64,000 nucleotides of DNA from CBDBON01 sp965208395 (GTDB lineage Bacteria > Chloroflexota > Dehalococcoidia > Lucifugimonadales > CBDBON01): assembly GCA_965208395.1 (NCBI GenBank), contig CBDBON010000001.1, positions 248,001-312,000 on the forward strand. The letters are read 5' to 3'. Shown here piece after piece: positions 34,265-43,486 of the stretch. A program made the position numbers and the translations under genes. Below the pieces are notes generated by a model that worked only from the letters and a program-made list of their open reading frames with translations, ran no database searches and was not told the origin of the DNA. Numbering within the stretch: position 1 is the stretch's first letter; every line of letters starts with the position of its first letter.

Positions 34265-35107
34265 TTATGATGCGGGGCCTACGAACCCCGAGTCCACGCC
34301 GTCGTCCTCCTCCGGGAGGGCCGCGTAGGGATAGCAGAGAGGGGCGCCGTCGACCGGAGAGACGCTGATGTGCGCCTGGACGTTGAAGACCGAAGCGAGC
34401 ACGTCCTCCCGGATGACCGCTGTGGGAGGGCCCTCCTCAACAATGCGGCCACCGTGCAGAACCACCAGGCGCTCCGCGTACTTGGACGCCTGGTTCAGGT
34501 CATGGAGTGCCATGACCACGGTGAGGCCGTGCTCACGGTTCAACGCCTGGATGAGGTTGAGTGCCTGGATCTGATGGTTAACGTCCAGGAACGTCGTGGG
34601 CTCGTCCAAGAGGAGGATGCGCGGCTCCTGAGCTAGGGCAAGCGCTATCCATACCCGCTGGCGCTCGCCCCCGGAGAGGCTGTCAATGAGGCGGTGACGG
34701 AAATGGCTGGAGGACGTGAGTTCCAGCGCCCGCTCAACCGCCGCGCGGTCCCTGTCGGAACGTATCCGGAGCGGGCCGGTATGGGGATACCGGCCCTGTT
34801 CGACCAGTTCCTGCACCGTCATCCCAGGAACGGCGCCCGGCGACTGCGGCAGCGTCGCTATCTGGCGTGCCACATGGCCGGGAGACATCCTGGCGATGGC
34901 TGCGCCATCCAGCAGCACGGCGCCCGTCTCGGGGCGCAGGAGGCGGGCCAGCGTGCGAAGCAAGGTGGACTTCCCGGACCCGTTGGGTCCGATGATGGCA
35001 GTCACGGTCCCTCGTGGAATGGAGAGCGTCACCTCGTTCAACACCGGACTCTTGCCCAGGCGCACGGAGACGGCTTGGGCGCCCAATACAACCGTGTCTC
35101 GCGTCAT
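34265..35107 (-). CDS. FecE-type ABC transporter ATPase
   Basis: 280 residues from ATG 35107. Walker A IGPNGSGKSTLLRTLARLLR, signature LSGGERQRVWIALAL, Walker B ILLLDEPTTFLDVN, H-loop MALHDLNQASKY. The TFLDxxHQ string is typical of Fe-siderophore ATPases. It is the last gene of the minus-strand uptake operon; its ATG overlaps the stop of the preceding permease by four bases. The open frame extends far upstream but that part is a shadow of the permease gene. Confidence 0.95.
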   Translation of the reverse strand: MTRDTVVLGAQAVSVRLGKSPVLNEVTLSIPRGTVTAIIGPNGSGKSTLLRTLARLLRPETGAVLLDGAAIARMSPGHVARQIATLPQSPGAVPGMTVQELVEQGRYPHTGPLRIRSDRDRAAVERALELTSSSHFRHRLIDSLSGGERQRVWIALALAQEPRILLLDEPTTFLDVNHQIQALNLIQALNREHGLTVVMALHDLNQASKYAERLVVLHGGRIVEEGPPTAVIREDVLASVFNVQAHISVSPVDGAPLCYPYAALPEEDDGVDSGFVGPAS

Positions 35108-36171
35108 CTCGCCGCCCCCCGGCGAAGGATATAGAGGAAGAACGGCGCCCCGATGAACGCCATGACCGCTCCTACCGGAAGCCCCGGCCGATGTTGCGGC
35201 GTCGGGAAGGGTGGGCGTATGGTGACCCCCTGGGAAACGATGTCCGCTCCGACGAGCAGCACGGCGCCAGCCACAGCGGCCACCGGCAGCAGACGGCGGG
35301 CATCCTCCCCGGTCAGCCATCGCGCGATGTGCGGGGCGACGAGACCGAGGAACCCGACCGCTCCCACAACCGAGACCGCCGCCGCGGTGAGCAGGGCGGC
35401 GAGGCAGAAGAGCGCGGTGCGCGTCACGTTGACCCGCATCCCCCTGGCGGCAGCCACGCTGTCCCCAAGCTGGAGTACGTTCAGAGGCCGGGCGGCCAGC
35501 AGCGCCAACGGCAGCGCCGCCACCGCCCATGGCCACAGCTGGTCCCAGTGAACCCAGACACGGCCATTCAACGATCCGATGATCCAGGGGAGGATGCCTC
35601 CCACGCCGGCCTGGGCGCGCAGCATGATGAACGCCGTCACGGACGATAAGATGGCGCTGACCAACACTCCGCTGAGCACCATCCGCAGCGGATGGACTCC
35701 GCCGCGCCAGCTCAGGGCGAAGACCACCGCGCCCGCGCCCAAGCACCCAAGCAACACGACGAGGGGCATGAAACGTCCAGGGTGCGGAAGCCCTCCGATA
35801 CCCGCGATCCATATAACGGCGACGAGAATTCCCCCCGCCGTGACGCCGGTGATGCCCGGCTCCGCCAGGTTGTTCCGCATGACGATCTGGAGAACCGCCC
35901 CAGCCGTTCCCAGCAGCGCTCCGGCGACGATGGCGATGAGCGATCTGGGAAGTCGCAGGTCCCAGACCACGATCCGATGCAGGTCCTCGGCATGCCGTCC
36001 CATGAGGGACGCCAGCACCTCGCCCGGTCCCAGGCGCACCGTGCCCGTGCACAGGTGCACGACGAACAGCACTCCGATGAGCGCCAGCCCGACGGCGATC
36101 AGCATGGAGAAACGCCTGGCCCCCCAAGCGCGCCCGTCCGCTGCGCCTGACCGCCCGTCAGTCGCGCTCAT
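35104..36171 (-). CDS. FecCD-type iron-siderophore ABC permease (second of pair)
   Basis: 355 residues from ATG 36171. WDLRLPRSLIAIVAGALLGTAG, QIVMRNNLAEPGITGVTAGG, GSLNGRVWVHWDQLWPW and GAVGFLGLVAPHIARWLTGE are FecCD motifs. It overlaps the partner permease by 14 bases. Together the two would form the heterodimeric membrane channel of one importer. The upstream open frame to 36354 is a shadow of the partner gene. Confidence 0.95.
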   Translation of the reverse strand: MSATDGRSGAADGRAWGARRFSMLIAVGLALIGVLFVVHLCTGTVRLGPGEVLASLMGRHAEDLHRIVVWDLRLPRSLIAIVAGALLGTAGAVLQIVMRNNLAEPGITGVTAGGILVAVIWIAGIGGLPHPGRFMPLVVLLGCLGAGAVVFALSWRGGVHPLRMVLSGVLVSAILSSVTAFIMLRAQAGVGGILPWIIGSLNGRVWVHWDQLWPWAVAALPLALLAARPLNVLQLGDSVAAARGMRVNVTRTALFCLAALLTAAAVSVVGAVGFLGLVAPHIARWLTGEDARRLLPVAAVAGAVLLVGADIVSQGVTIRPPFPTPQHRPGLPVGAVMAFIGAPFFLYILRRGAAR

Positions 36172-37219
36172 GGTCGCTCCTGAGAATCCTGTCCCTGAGC
36201 AGCAGAAGCAGGACCGGCCCGCCCAGCACCGCCGTCCATAGCCCCACGGGTGTCTCGGCGGGGGCGATGGCGAGTTTCGCTCCAACGTCCGCCATCGTGA
36301 GGAGCGCGGCGCCCGTGAGCGCGGAGAAGGCAAGCACCTTGCGCGGGTCCTCACTGCGTAGGACTCGACGGGTTAGATGCGGGGCAAGCAGGCCTATCCA
36401 CCCGATAGGGCCAGTGACGGCCACCACCGCGGCCACAAGCCCGGCGCCGATCAGGAGGACCAGCGTCCGAACACGTCCGACTCTCATCCCCAGCGACTGC
36501 GCTGCATGGTCGCCCAGGCGGAGCGTGTTTAACGGTCGCGCCAGCAGCAGGCCCAGGGGGAGGCAGACCGCCACCCAAGGCGCGACGATCCAGACGTGCT
36601 CCCAAGTTCTGTTCGCCAGGCTGCCCAGCAGGAAATAGAATAGGACGAGGACCGACCCGCTGGTCCCCGCCAGGCTGATGAGGGCGATGATGCAGGCATT
36701 GATGAAGGCCGTCACCGCGACGCCGATCAGAACTACCTGTAGAGTACTCCGTGCTCCCTTTGCCGCGAAGATCACCACGGACCCCGCGAGCAGGCCGCCC
36801 GTGAGCGCCGCCCAGGGATAAAACACCAGGAGCAGCGGGACCTGGAAGAGGGTGACGACAGCCACGGCAAGGGAGGCCCCGGAGGCCACGCCCAGGAGCT
36901 CCGGGCCGGCCAGCGGGTTTCTCAGACCGTCCTGCATCATCGCCCCCGCCAAGCCCAGCGCCGCCCCGCTGATGACGGCGAGCGCCACCCTGGGAGCGCG
37001 CAGCTCGCGGACGGATAGCTGCGCAAGGCGCTCCGCCTCCTCTCCCCGGAGGATGCCCCATGCCTCCGCCATCGAGAGCTTGGGTATGCCGTTGGCGAGA
37101 GAGAGCGAGGCCGCCACGAAGACGCACAGGAGCAGGCCCGTGGCAATCAGAAGAAGCTTGACGGGCTCCCACCGCGCGCTCACGGGCCCGGCTGTCGCTG
37201 CTTGACTGCTCCTGGACAA
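36158..37219 (-). CDS. FecCD-type iron-siderophore ABC permease (first of pair)
   Basis: 353 residues from TTG 37219, with AGGA about 5 bases upstream. VRELRAPRVALAVISGAALG, MMQDGLRNPLAGPELLGVAS, LLGSLANRTWEHVWIVAPW and GPIGWIGLLAPHLTRRVLRS mark it as a FecCD/BtuC-type permease. It follows the tandem binding-protein gene by only six bases. Confidence 0.95.
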   Translation of the reverse strand: MSRSSQAATAGPVSARWEPVKLLLIATGLLLCVFVAASLSLANGIPKLSMAEAWGILRGEEAERLAQLSVRELRAPRVALAVISGAALGLAGAMMQDGLRNPLAGPELLGVASGASLAVAVVTLFQVPLLLVFYPWAALTGGLLAGSVVIFAAKGARSTLQVVLIGVAVTAFINACIIALISLAGTSGSVLVLFYFLLGSLANRTWEHVWIVAPWVAVCLPLGLLLARPLNTLRLGDHAAQSLGMRVGRVRTLVLLIGAGLVAAVVAVTGPIGWIGLLAPHLTRRVLRSEDPRKVLAFSALTGAALLTMADVGAKLAIAPAETPVGLWTAVLGGPVLLLLLRDRILRSDHERD

Positions 37220-37225
37220 GGTGTC

Positions 37226-39160
37226 CTAGTTACGGAATACGTCCGGGTAGAGCAGGGGCATCGCCTCATCCAGCACCAGCCCCAGGGACCGGGTCCCGCG
37301 ACCGGTGCTCCAGAGACTGAAGCTGACCTCGTGGACCTCGCCGTTCTGGACCGCTTGAAGCTCGCTCCACAGGGGGTTCGCGGCGAGCTGTTCCGCCAGA
37401 GGCGGCGGCTGGAACCCTGGGAAAGCGATGGTCTGAACGAAGATTACGTCAGGGTCGACGTTGAGGACCCCCTCTAGGGAGAACTGCATGCCCCCGGACG
37501 CGTGTCCGCCCTGGTCCGGAGGCGGCTTCGGCCAGGGGTAGCCGGTCACTTCCGCCAGGAGCCCGCCGGTCAGTGCGCCCTCGGTGTCGATGCCAAAATT
37601 GACGTCGGAGCCATACATCACCAGGGCCGTGCGGTCCTTGGGCGAGCGCGCCTTGTAGTCTTCCAGCTTGCTCAGGAACCGTTGCGCCGCCTGCTCAGCC
37701 TCCGCCGACCGTCCCATCGCCTCCCCGATCTCTTTCAGGTAGCGGATGGAGTCCTCATAGGTCAGGGGGTTCACAATGTATAGCGGCGCGATGGGGCGCA
37801 GCGCGTCCCGCAGGCCGTCATGCACGCCCCCCAGCCCGATCACGAGGTCCGGCTCAGCGGCGGCGATGTCCTCCAGGCTGGGCTCGAAGAACGACCCGCC
37901 GATGATACGGAACTCGTCCGCCCTGCTGCCGAAGAACCGTGGGTCCGTGGAGAGCGGGTCATTGACGGCAACGGGCTCCATTCCCAACTCGGCCATGATG
38001 TCCGGGCAGATCTCCGTGAGACAGGCCACGCGGACAGGCTGCGACGAAAAGACCAACTCCTCTCCCGTGCTGTCCGTCAGCGAGACGGTGGAGGGTGTCC
38101 CCGAGCCGCCGAACACGTCCGGGTAGAGCAGGGGCATCGCCTCATCCAGCACCAGTCCCAGGGACCGCGTCCCGCGACCGGTGCTCCAGAGACTGAAGCT
38201 GACCTCGTGGACCTCGCCGTTCTGAACCGCTCGAAGCTCGCTCCACAGCGGGTTCGCGGCGAGCTGTTCCGCCAGAGGCGGCGGCTGGAACCCTGGGAAA
38301 GCGATGGTCTGAACGAAGATTACGTCAGGGTCGACGCTGAGGACCCCCTCCAGGGAGAACTGCATGCCCCCAGACGCGTGTCCGCCCTGGTCCGGAGGCG
38401 GCTTCGGCCAGGGGTAGCCGGTCACTTCCGCCAGAAGCCCGCCGGTCAGTGCGCCCTCGGTGTCGATGCCAAAATTGACGTCGGAGCCATACATCACCAG
38501 GGCGGTGCGGTCCTTGGGCGAGCGCGACTTGTAATCTTCCAGCTTGCTCAGGAACCTTTGCGCCGCCTCCTCGGCCTCCGTCGACCGTCCCATCGCCGCG
38601 CCGATCTCTTTCAGGTAGCGGATGGAGTCCTCATAGGTCAGGGGGTTCACGATGTATAGCGGCGCGATGGGGCGCAGCGCGTCCCGCAGGCCGTCATGCA
38701 CGCCCCCCAGCCCGATCACGAGGTCCGGCTCAGCGGCGGCGATGTCTTCAAGGCTGGGCTCGAAGAACGACCCGCCGATGACACGGAACTCGTCCGCCCT
38801 GCTACCGAAGAACCGTGGGTCCGTGGAGAGCGGGTCATTGACCGCCACGGGCTCCAGTCCCAGCTCGGCCATGATGTCCGGGCAAATCTCCGTGAGACAG
38901 GCCACGCGGACAGGTCGCGACGCAAAGACCAGCTCCTCCCCCGCGCTGTCCGTCAGCGAGACGGCGGAGGGTGCCGCCGTGGGGATGGGCGCCTGTGTGG
39001 GCGCTGGCTGCGGGGTCGCTGTTGACGTTACTGTCGCCGTGGGAGGCGCCGCCGTGGGGGCGGGCGCCTGCGTGGCCTCCGGCTGTGGGGTCGCGGTTGG
39101 TGTTGCTTCTCCGCACCCCGCCAGCAGCAGCAGAACCAAGACTACGATTGCATACTTCAT
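37226..39160 (-). CDS. Tandem two-domain siderophore-type binding lipoprotein with near-identical halves
   Basis: 644 residues. The signal peptide ends at LLAGC (Cys16). A Thr/Pro/Ala-rich linker with TATPQP and PTAAP repeats runs to about residue 66. Then come two copies of a FecB/BtuF-like binding domain, about 67-355 and 359-644. Each starts VSLTDS-x-GEELVF and ends LDEAMPLLYPDVF. By eye the copies differ at only about 11 of 287 residues. At DNA level the repeat unit is 876 bases, exactly 292 codons, so the fusion is in frame. Other landmarks: CLTEICPDIMAELG, VIGGSFFEPSLEDIAAAEPD, IGLGGVHDGLRDALRPIAPL. It feeds the FecCD pair downstream. Confidence 0.92.
   Translation of the reverse strand: MKYAIVVLVLLLLAGCGEATPTATPQPEATQAPAPTAAPPTATVTSTATPQPAPTQAPIPTAAPSAVSLTDSAGEELVFASRPVRVACLTEICPDIMAELGLEPVAVNDPLSTDPRFFGSRADEFRVIGGSFFEPSLEDIAAAEPDLVIGLGGVHDGLRDALRPIAPLYIVNPLTYEDSIRYLKEIGAAMGRSTEAEEAAQRFLSKLEDYKSRSPKDRTALVMYGSDVNFGIDTEGALTGGLLAEVTGYPWPKPPPDQGGHASGGMQFSLEGVLSVDPDVIFVQTIAFPGFQPPPLAEQLAANPLWSELRAVQNGEVHEVSFSLWSTGRGTRSLGLVLDEAMPLLYPDVFGGSGTPSTVSLTDSTGEELVFSSQPVRVACLTEICPDIMAELGMEPVAVNDPLSTDPRFFGSRADEFRIIGGSFFEPSLEDIAAAEPDLVIGLGGVHDGLRDALRPIAPLYIVNPLTYEDSIRYLKEIGEAMGRSAEAEQAAQRFLSKLEDYKARSPKDRTALVMYGSDVNFGIDTEGALTGGLLAEVTGYPWPKPPPDQGGHASGGMQFSLEGVLNVDPDVIFVQTIAFPGFQPPPLAEQLAANPLWSELQAVQNGEVHEVSFSLWSTGRGTRSLGLVLDEAMPLLYPDVFRN
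37232..38983. repeat. 876-base direct tandem duplication
   Basis: The segment beginning GTCCGGGTAGAGCAGGGGCA at 37241 recurs at 38117, an offset of 876. Similarity continues through the whole unit to about 38983, covering both binding-domain copies. Very few third-position changes are seen, so the duplication is recent or kept similar by gene conversion. Confidence 0.9.
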
Positions 39161-39268
39161 AACACCTCTCTCCTGTGTGCTTGTTTTGTGCTTGCCTGAT
39201 CGGTGGGCTGCGGGGCTGGAACGCGAAGAAGCCGGGCCCGCAGCGTGGTCACTATTTCGGTTACATGT

Positions 39269-41065
39269 TCACAAGGGAATGGCCCGCCGCTGGAAGGCGA
39301 CCAGGTTCGCGTACACACCCTCGGCGGCGAGCAGGGAGTCATGTGGGCCGGCCTCGACTGGACGCCCCTTCTCCAGGACGATGATTCGGTCGGCGCTGCG
39401 GATGGTTGACAGCCGGTGCGCGATGACGAGGGAGGTACGGCCGGTGCGGATGCGGGCCATCGCCTCCCGGAGAAGACGCTCGTTCTCGGCATCCAGGTTG
39501 GAGACGGCCTCATCCATCACCAGGATGGGCGCGTCCTTGAGGACCGCCCGCGCGATGGCGATACGCTGCCGCTGGCCCCCGGACATCTGGACCCCACGCT
39601 CTCCGGCGTTGGTCTCATAGCCCTGGGGCATCCGCATAATGAAGTCATGCGCCAGAGCGACCCTTGCGGCCTCTTCCACCTGCGCGTCCAGGGCATCCGG
39701 GCGGGCTAAGCGGATGTTCTCACGGATCGTCATGTTGAACAGGTAGATGTCCTGTGGCACCCAGGCGATGAGCTCGCGCAGGGCGCTCTGTGGGAATGCG
39801 CGGACGTCATGTCCGCCGATAGCGATGGCGCCGTCCGTGACATCCCAGAACCGCATTAGCAGATGGGTACAGGTGGACTTCCCCGCGCCGGAGCGCCCCA
39901 CGAGGGCCACGCTCTCGCCCGGCTCTACGGTGAAGCTGGCTGCGTCCAGCGCCGGTGGCAGGTCCGGGGCGTAGTGGAAGCTCACAGCCTTGAACTCGAT
40001 GCGGGGCTCCACCGGGACCGGGGGGGCCGCCGCCGCCGTGTCTCGCACGGGAGCGGGCTCGTTCAGCACGGCGAACACCCGGTCAGCCGCCGCGAAGACC
40101 ACGCCGAGGTGTTCCGCGATGCCGGTGATGTTGGTCACCGGCCCGAAGATGAAGATGGCGAGGATGATGGCGACCGGATAGAGCGCGGGCGAGAGGGAGC
40201 CGGAAGACACCAGGTAGGCTGCGGCGATGACAATGCTTACCATTCCCAGCGTGATGAGCACGGACGTGACCGCCTTCTCTCCGCCTGCTCTGCGCCCGTG
40301 GGCGACCTGTGCTCCCACGAGGCTCCGGCTGCTCCGCAGCAGCCTTTCAAGGAAGCGCCGTCCCTGCCCGAAAGCCACGACCTCGCGGAGTCCCTGAACG
40401 CCGTCAACCACATCCGCGTTCAGCGAACCCAGCGTCTCTCGCAGTCTCCGGCCCTGGGATGCCGCCCGCTTGCGCAACCAGAAGGGAACGGTCGCCACCG
40501 CCAGGGTCGCGGGGAGCAGCGCCAGCGGGAGCAGCCAGTGCATTGCCGCCAGGGTGAGGAGCGCGCCCAGCGGCACCACGACTGCCACGATGAACGTCCC
40601 CACCGTGTGGGCGTAGAACCACTCGATGGTGTCCACGTCGGCCATCGCCGCGGCGGAGAGGTCGCCGGAGCGCCGGTCAAGAAGGTAGCCCGGCGCCAGC
40701 CGGTCCAGCGCCTGATAGAGCCAGATGCGGAGCTCTGCCAGGATGCGGTAAGCGAGGTCGTGCGCCAGCCACATTTCCGCCCAGGCGGCCACCGCCCTGC
40801 CGGCCACAAGACCGCCGAGCACGAAGGCGCTGAAATAGAGCGCTTCAGCCGCCGCCCCAGTCGCTACTCTTCCCACCATGAACGCACCGATCCCAGCGGC
40901 GGCGATCATGAAGCCTTGGTTCAGGATGCCTGTGAGCACGGTGATTCCCATGAGCCAGTAGAATGGGCGCAGGATACGGAGCAGTTGCCAGAACCCAGAC
41001 CCCCATCTGCCACTGTGTGGGGCGAACTCCCATCCGCCGGGGCGAGTGCTTGCTAGGTTGCTCAC
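39269..41065 (-). CDS. ABC half-transporter (membrane + ATPase), second of pair
   Basis: 598 residues. A six-helix ABC_membrane domain (about 20-330; HTVGTFIVAVVVPLGALLTL, LNADVVDGVQGLREVVAFGQ) is followed by an ATPase domain: Walker A LVGRSGAGKSTCTHLLMRFW, Q-loop WVPQDIYLFNMTIRENIRLA, signature MSGGQRQRIAIARAVL, Walker B ILVMDEAVSNLD, H-loop IAHRLST. It pairs with the next gene upstream, overlapping by four bases. The arrangement recalls YbtPQ/IrtAB, exporter-fold proteins that import siderophores across the cytoplasmic membrane; CydDC-type export is the alternative. Confidence 0.9.
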   Translation of the reverse strand: MSNLASTRPGGWEFAPHSGRWGSGFWQLLRILRPFYWLMGITVLTGILNQGFMIAAAGIGAFMVGRVATGAAAEALYFSAFVLGGLVAGRAVAAWAEMWLAHDLAYRILAELRIWLYQALDRLAPGYLLDRRSGDLSAAAMADVDTIEWFYAHTVGTFIVAVVVPLGALLTLAAMHWLLPLALLPATLAVATVPFWLRKRAASQGRRLRETLGSLNADVVDGVQGLREVVAFGQGRRFLERLLRSSRSLVGAQVAHGRRAGGEKAVTSVLITLGMVSIVIAAAYLVSSGSLSPALYPVAIILAIFIFGPVTNITGIAEHLGVVFAAADRVFAVLNEPAPVRDTAAAAPPVPVEPRIEFKAVSFHYAPDLPPALDAASFTVEPGESVALVGRSGAGKSTCTHLLMRFWDVTDGAIAIGGHDVRAFPQSALRELIAWVPQDIYLFNMTIRENIRLARPDALDAQVEEAARVALAHDFIMRMPQGYETNAGERGVQMSGGQRQRIAIARAVLKDAPILVMDEAVSNLDAENERLLREAMARIRTGRTSLVIAHRLSTIRSADRIIVLEKGRPVEAGPHDSLLAAEGVYANLVAFQRRAIPL

Positions 41066-42798
41066 ATGGCCTCCTGCTGAGCCAGGACGAGGCCGGCATA
41101 CGCGCCGCGCCGCTCCATCAGCTCCTGGTGGCGGCCGACCTCAATCACTCGCCCCTCGTCCAGGACCACGATGCGGTCGGCGTGGACGACGGAGGAGAAC
41201 CGATGGGCGATGGTGATGGTCGTCCGTCCCTGGGACAGCCGTGTCAGCGCGTCACGGATGGCGCTCTCGTTCACGCCGTCCAGACTGGAGGTCGCCTCGT
41301 CCAGGATGAGGATAGGGGCATCCTTCAGCAACGCTCGCGCGATGGCGATGCGTTGTCGCTCACCCCCGGAGAGCTTCGCCCCTCGTTCTCCGACCACCGT
41401 CTGATACTCCTGGGGGAGTGCGGTGATGAACCCGTGAGCGTTGGCCGCCCGCGCCGCCTCTTCCAGCTCCTCCAGGGAGGCTCCGGGCTTTCCGAGCCGG
41501 AGGTTGTCCTCTACTGTCCCATGAAAGAGGTAGGCGTCCTGGGACACCACGGCAGTGAGGCCGCGCAGCGTCTCCAGGGGATAGTCGCGGATGTCCACGC
41601 CCCCAATCTCCACGCGCCCCTGCTGGGGGTCGAAGAACCGCAGCAGCAGCGCAGCCACGGTGCTCTTCCCCGCCCCCGACTGGCCAACGAGGCCAAGGCT
41701 CTGGCCTGCGTCCACACTGAACGACAGGCCGTCGAGCGCTGGCGCGTTATCCGGGTGGTATGCGAAGGTGACGTTTATGAAGGCGAGGGAATTCGGCGTG
41801 CTCGGAGGCTCGGGGTGCGGCGGCATGTCCTCACGGTCAGCCACCTCAGGCTTTGCGTCCAAGAGCGCGAAGATGCCCGTGGAGGCGGACACGCCCATGT
41901 AGCCCTTGTGCCAGTAGGAGTCCAACTCCACCAACGGACGGAAGCACTCCCCCGTGAGGAACAACACCACGAGGAGTCCCGCAAGGTTGAGCGCTCCGTC
42001 CGCAACCTGGAACGCGCCCACGGCGACGGCCATCGCCACGCCTGCGCTCATCGCCATCCCCACGACGCCGTTGCGGATCATGGAGATGGAGAGCTGCGCC
42101 ATCGTCGCCCGGTAGAGCGCGAGCGCGGCGTCCTGGAGGACCCGCCCCCGGCGCTCGCTGGCGTTGAGCGCCTTCAGCGTGACCATTCCCTGCATGCTGT
42201 CCACGAACTGGGCGTTGAGGTCCGTGTACGCTCTCCAGTGCCGCTGCCCGTACTCGCCCAGCAGGCCGTCCCACAGGCGCGGCACCAGGGGAACGGCCAG
42301 CACGCACACCAGCACGACCACGCCCACCAGAGGGCTGAGGACGCAGATGTACGCCACTATGGCTAAGGGCACGGCCACCGCGACAATGGACTGCGGCAGG
42401 TAGTAGCCCATGTAGGCCTCTAGGGCTTCCACGCCGTCCACGAGGGTGGACTGCACCGTTCCCGTCCGCGTCCGTTCCATGTACCCAGGGCCGAGGGCAA
42501 GAAGCACGCGGTAGAGCCGCTGGCGCAGGGCCACCTTCACCTCCGCGGCGGTGAGCATGGAGCTCATCTCCCGCCACCGGAGCAGCGCCGCGCGAAGCGC
42601 CGCCAACAGAGCGACGACGCCCACGAGGGCGAACGCCCCCGTCCACGGCTCGCCGGCCAGGATGCGGCTGACCACGAGGGCCACGACCACGCCCTGCGCG
42701 ACGAAAGTCCCGGAGACCGCTAGTCCCAGCGCTACGGTGAGGGCGATTCGAGCACGCGCGCCCTCCGTCAGCGCCAGCATCTTCCGATGAACCATCAT
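41062..42798 (-). CDS. ABC half-transporter (membrane + ATPase), first of pair
   Basis: 578 residues. ABC_membrane domain about 20-310 (VQSTLVDGVEALEAYMGYYL, NAQFVDSMQGMVTLKALNAS), then ATPase: Walker A LVGQSGAGKSTVAALLLRFF, VVSQDAYLFHGTVEDNLRLG, signature LSGGERQRIAIARALL, Walker B ILILDEATSSLD, H-loop IAHRFSS. It is the first gene of the minus-strand uptake operon, with an operator-like palindrome 74 bases upstream. ATG 42798 is followed at once by another ATG. Confidence 0.9.
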   Translation of the reverse strand: MMVHRKMLALTEGARARIALTVALGLAVSGTFVAQGVVVALVVSRILAGEPWTGAFALVGVVALLAALRAALLRWREMSSMLTAAEVKVALRQRLYRVLLALGPGYMERTRTGTVQSTLVDGVEALEAYMGYYLPQSIVAVAVPLAIVAYICVLSPLVGVVVLVCVLAVPLVPRLWDGLLGEYGQRHWRAYTDLNAQFVDSMQGMVTLKALNASERRGRVLQDAALALYRATMAQLSISMIRNGVVGMAMSAGVAMAVAVGAFQVADGALNLAGLLVVLFLTGECFRPLVELDSYWHKGYMGVSASTGIFALLDAKPEVADREDMPPHPEPPSTPNSLAFINVTFAYHPDNAPALDGLSFSVDAGQSLGLVGQSGAGKSTVAALLLRFFDPQQGRVEIGGVDIRDYPLETLRGLTAVVSQDAYLFHGTVEDNLRLGKPGASLEELEEAARAANAHGFITALPQEYQTVVGERGAKLSGGERQRIAIARALLKDAPILILDEATSSLDGVNESAIRDALTRLSQGRTTITIAHRFSSVVHADRIVVLDEGRVIEVGRHQELMERRGAYAGLVLAQQEAM

Positions 42799-43290
42799 CC
42801 CCGGTGTCGTCCTCCGTGGCTTTCCTAGGTAGATGGCACCCCATACTGCGGGGTGTGAGCAGCGTCTTTAATGATATGTTATATCATATAGTGCTGCCAG
42901 AGTCGTCAGAGACAAACTCACTTGATTGTACTTCATTGCCGTTCATTTGTGGAACTAGCTTCCTGATAGGTAGTATCAGAACAGCCTTGCGGGACTGTAT
43001 CAAGACCGGGATTCAAACACCACGCCCGGACCTCCGTGGAGGTACTGGAGAAACCGTGGGTTCGTAACAGCGACGTAACGGGCGGGCGGCGTAGGAAGTA
43101 ATGCGCCGCCCCGCCCTTCATCAACGCAGAAGGCCGCACATATTGGTTCGCAGGGGGAGGACTCCGAGATTCAGGTGTCTTCTCCCTGCTGGGTCGACGG
43201 TCTAGCGTCCCGTGTCGGACTCCACGCAGGAGAACAGGGCCGGTTGAGGTGGAGGAGTTATAAAATTCAGTCTTGTTAGGTCGAAAAATG
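42799..43290. other. Intergenic region upstream of the minus-strand uptake operon
   Basis: About 490 bases, AT-rich between 42865 and 42975, containing the palindrome at 42871-42887 and no convincing gene. It probably holds the promoter of the leftward operon. Confidence 0.5.
42871..42887. promoter_or_regulatory. Operator-like palindrome, copy 3
   Basis: ATGATATGTTATATCAT, perfect 7-base arms around GTT. It matches the two near-palindromes upstream of the other binding-protein gene. On the minus strand it overlaps TATAAC, a possible -10, so binding would block the leftward promoter. Confidence 0.6.
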
Positions 43291-43362
<72 letters not shown>

Positions 43363-43486
43363 TGAATCGAAGGCTATCCAACACCCCATCTCGTGTCAAG
43401 GACGGCTGGGCGCCGTTGTTGACAGAGGGAGACCTCGCCGATACAGTCGTCTCCGCACCCGGCGGACAGGAAAACCGGAGGACGCG

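Noticed and set aside
35108..36127. N-terminal 340 codons of the open frame that contains the FecE-type ATPase
   Set aside because: Low-complexity Gly/Ala/Arg translation that overlaps the FecCD permease in another frame; the ATPase begins at ATG 35107.
37232..38983. Possibility that the 876-base repeat is a CRISPR or phage repeat
   Set aside because: It is coding, in frame, and corresponds exactly to one binding domain.
39863..42366. Long plus-strand open frames opposite the ABC half-transporters
   Set aside because: Antisense to intact ABC ATPase motifs, composition typical of shadow frames.
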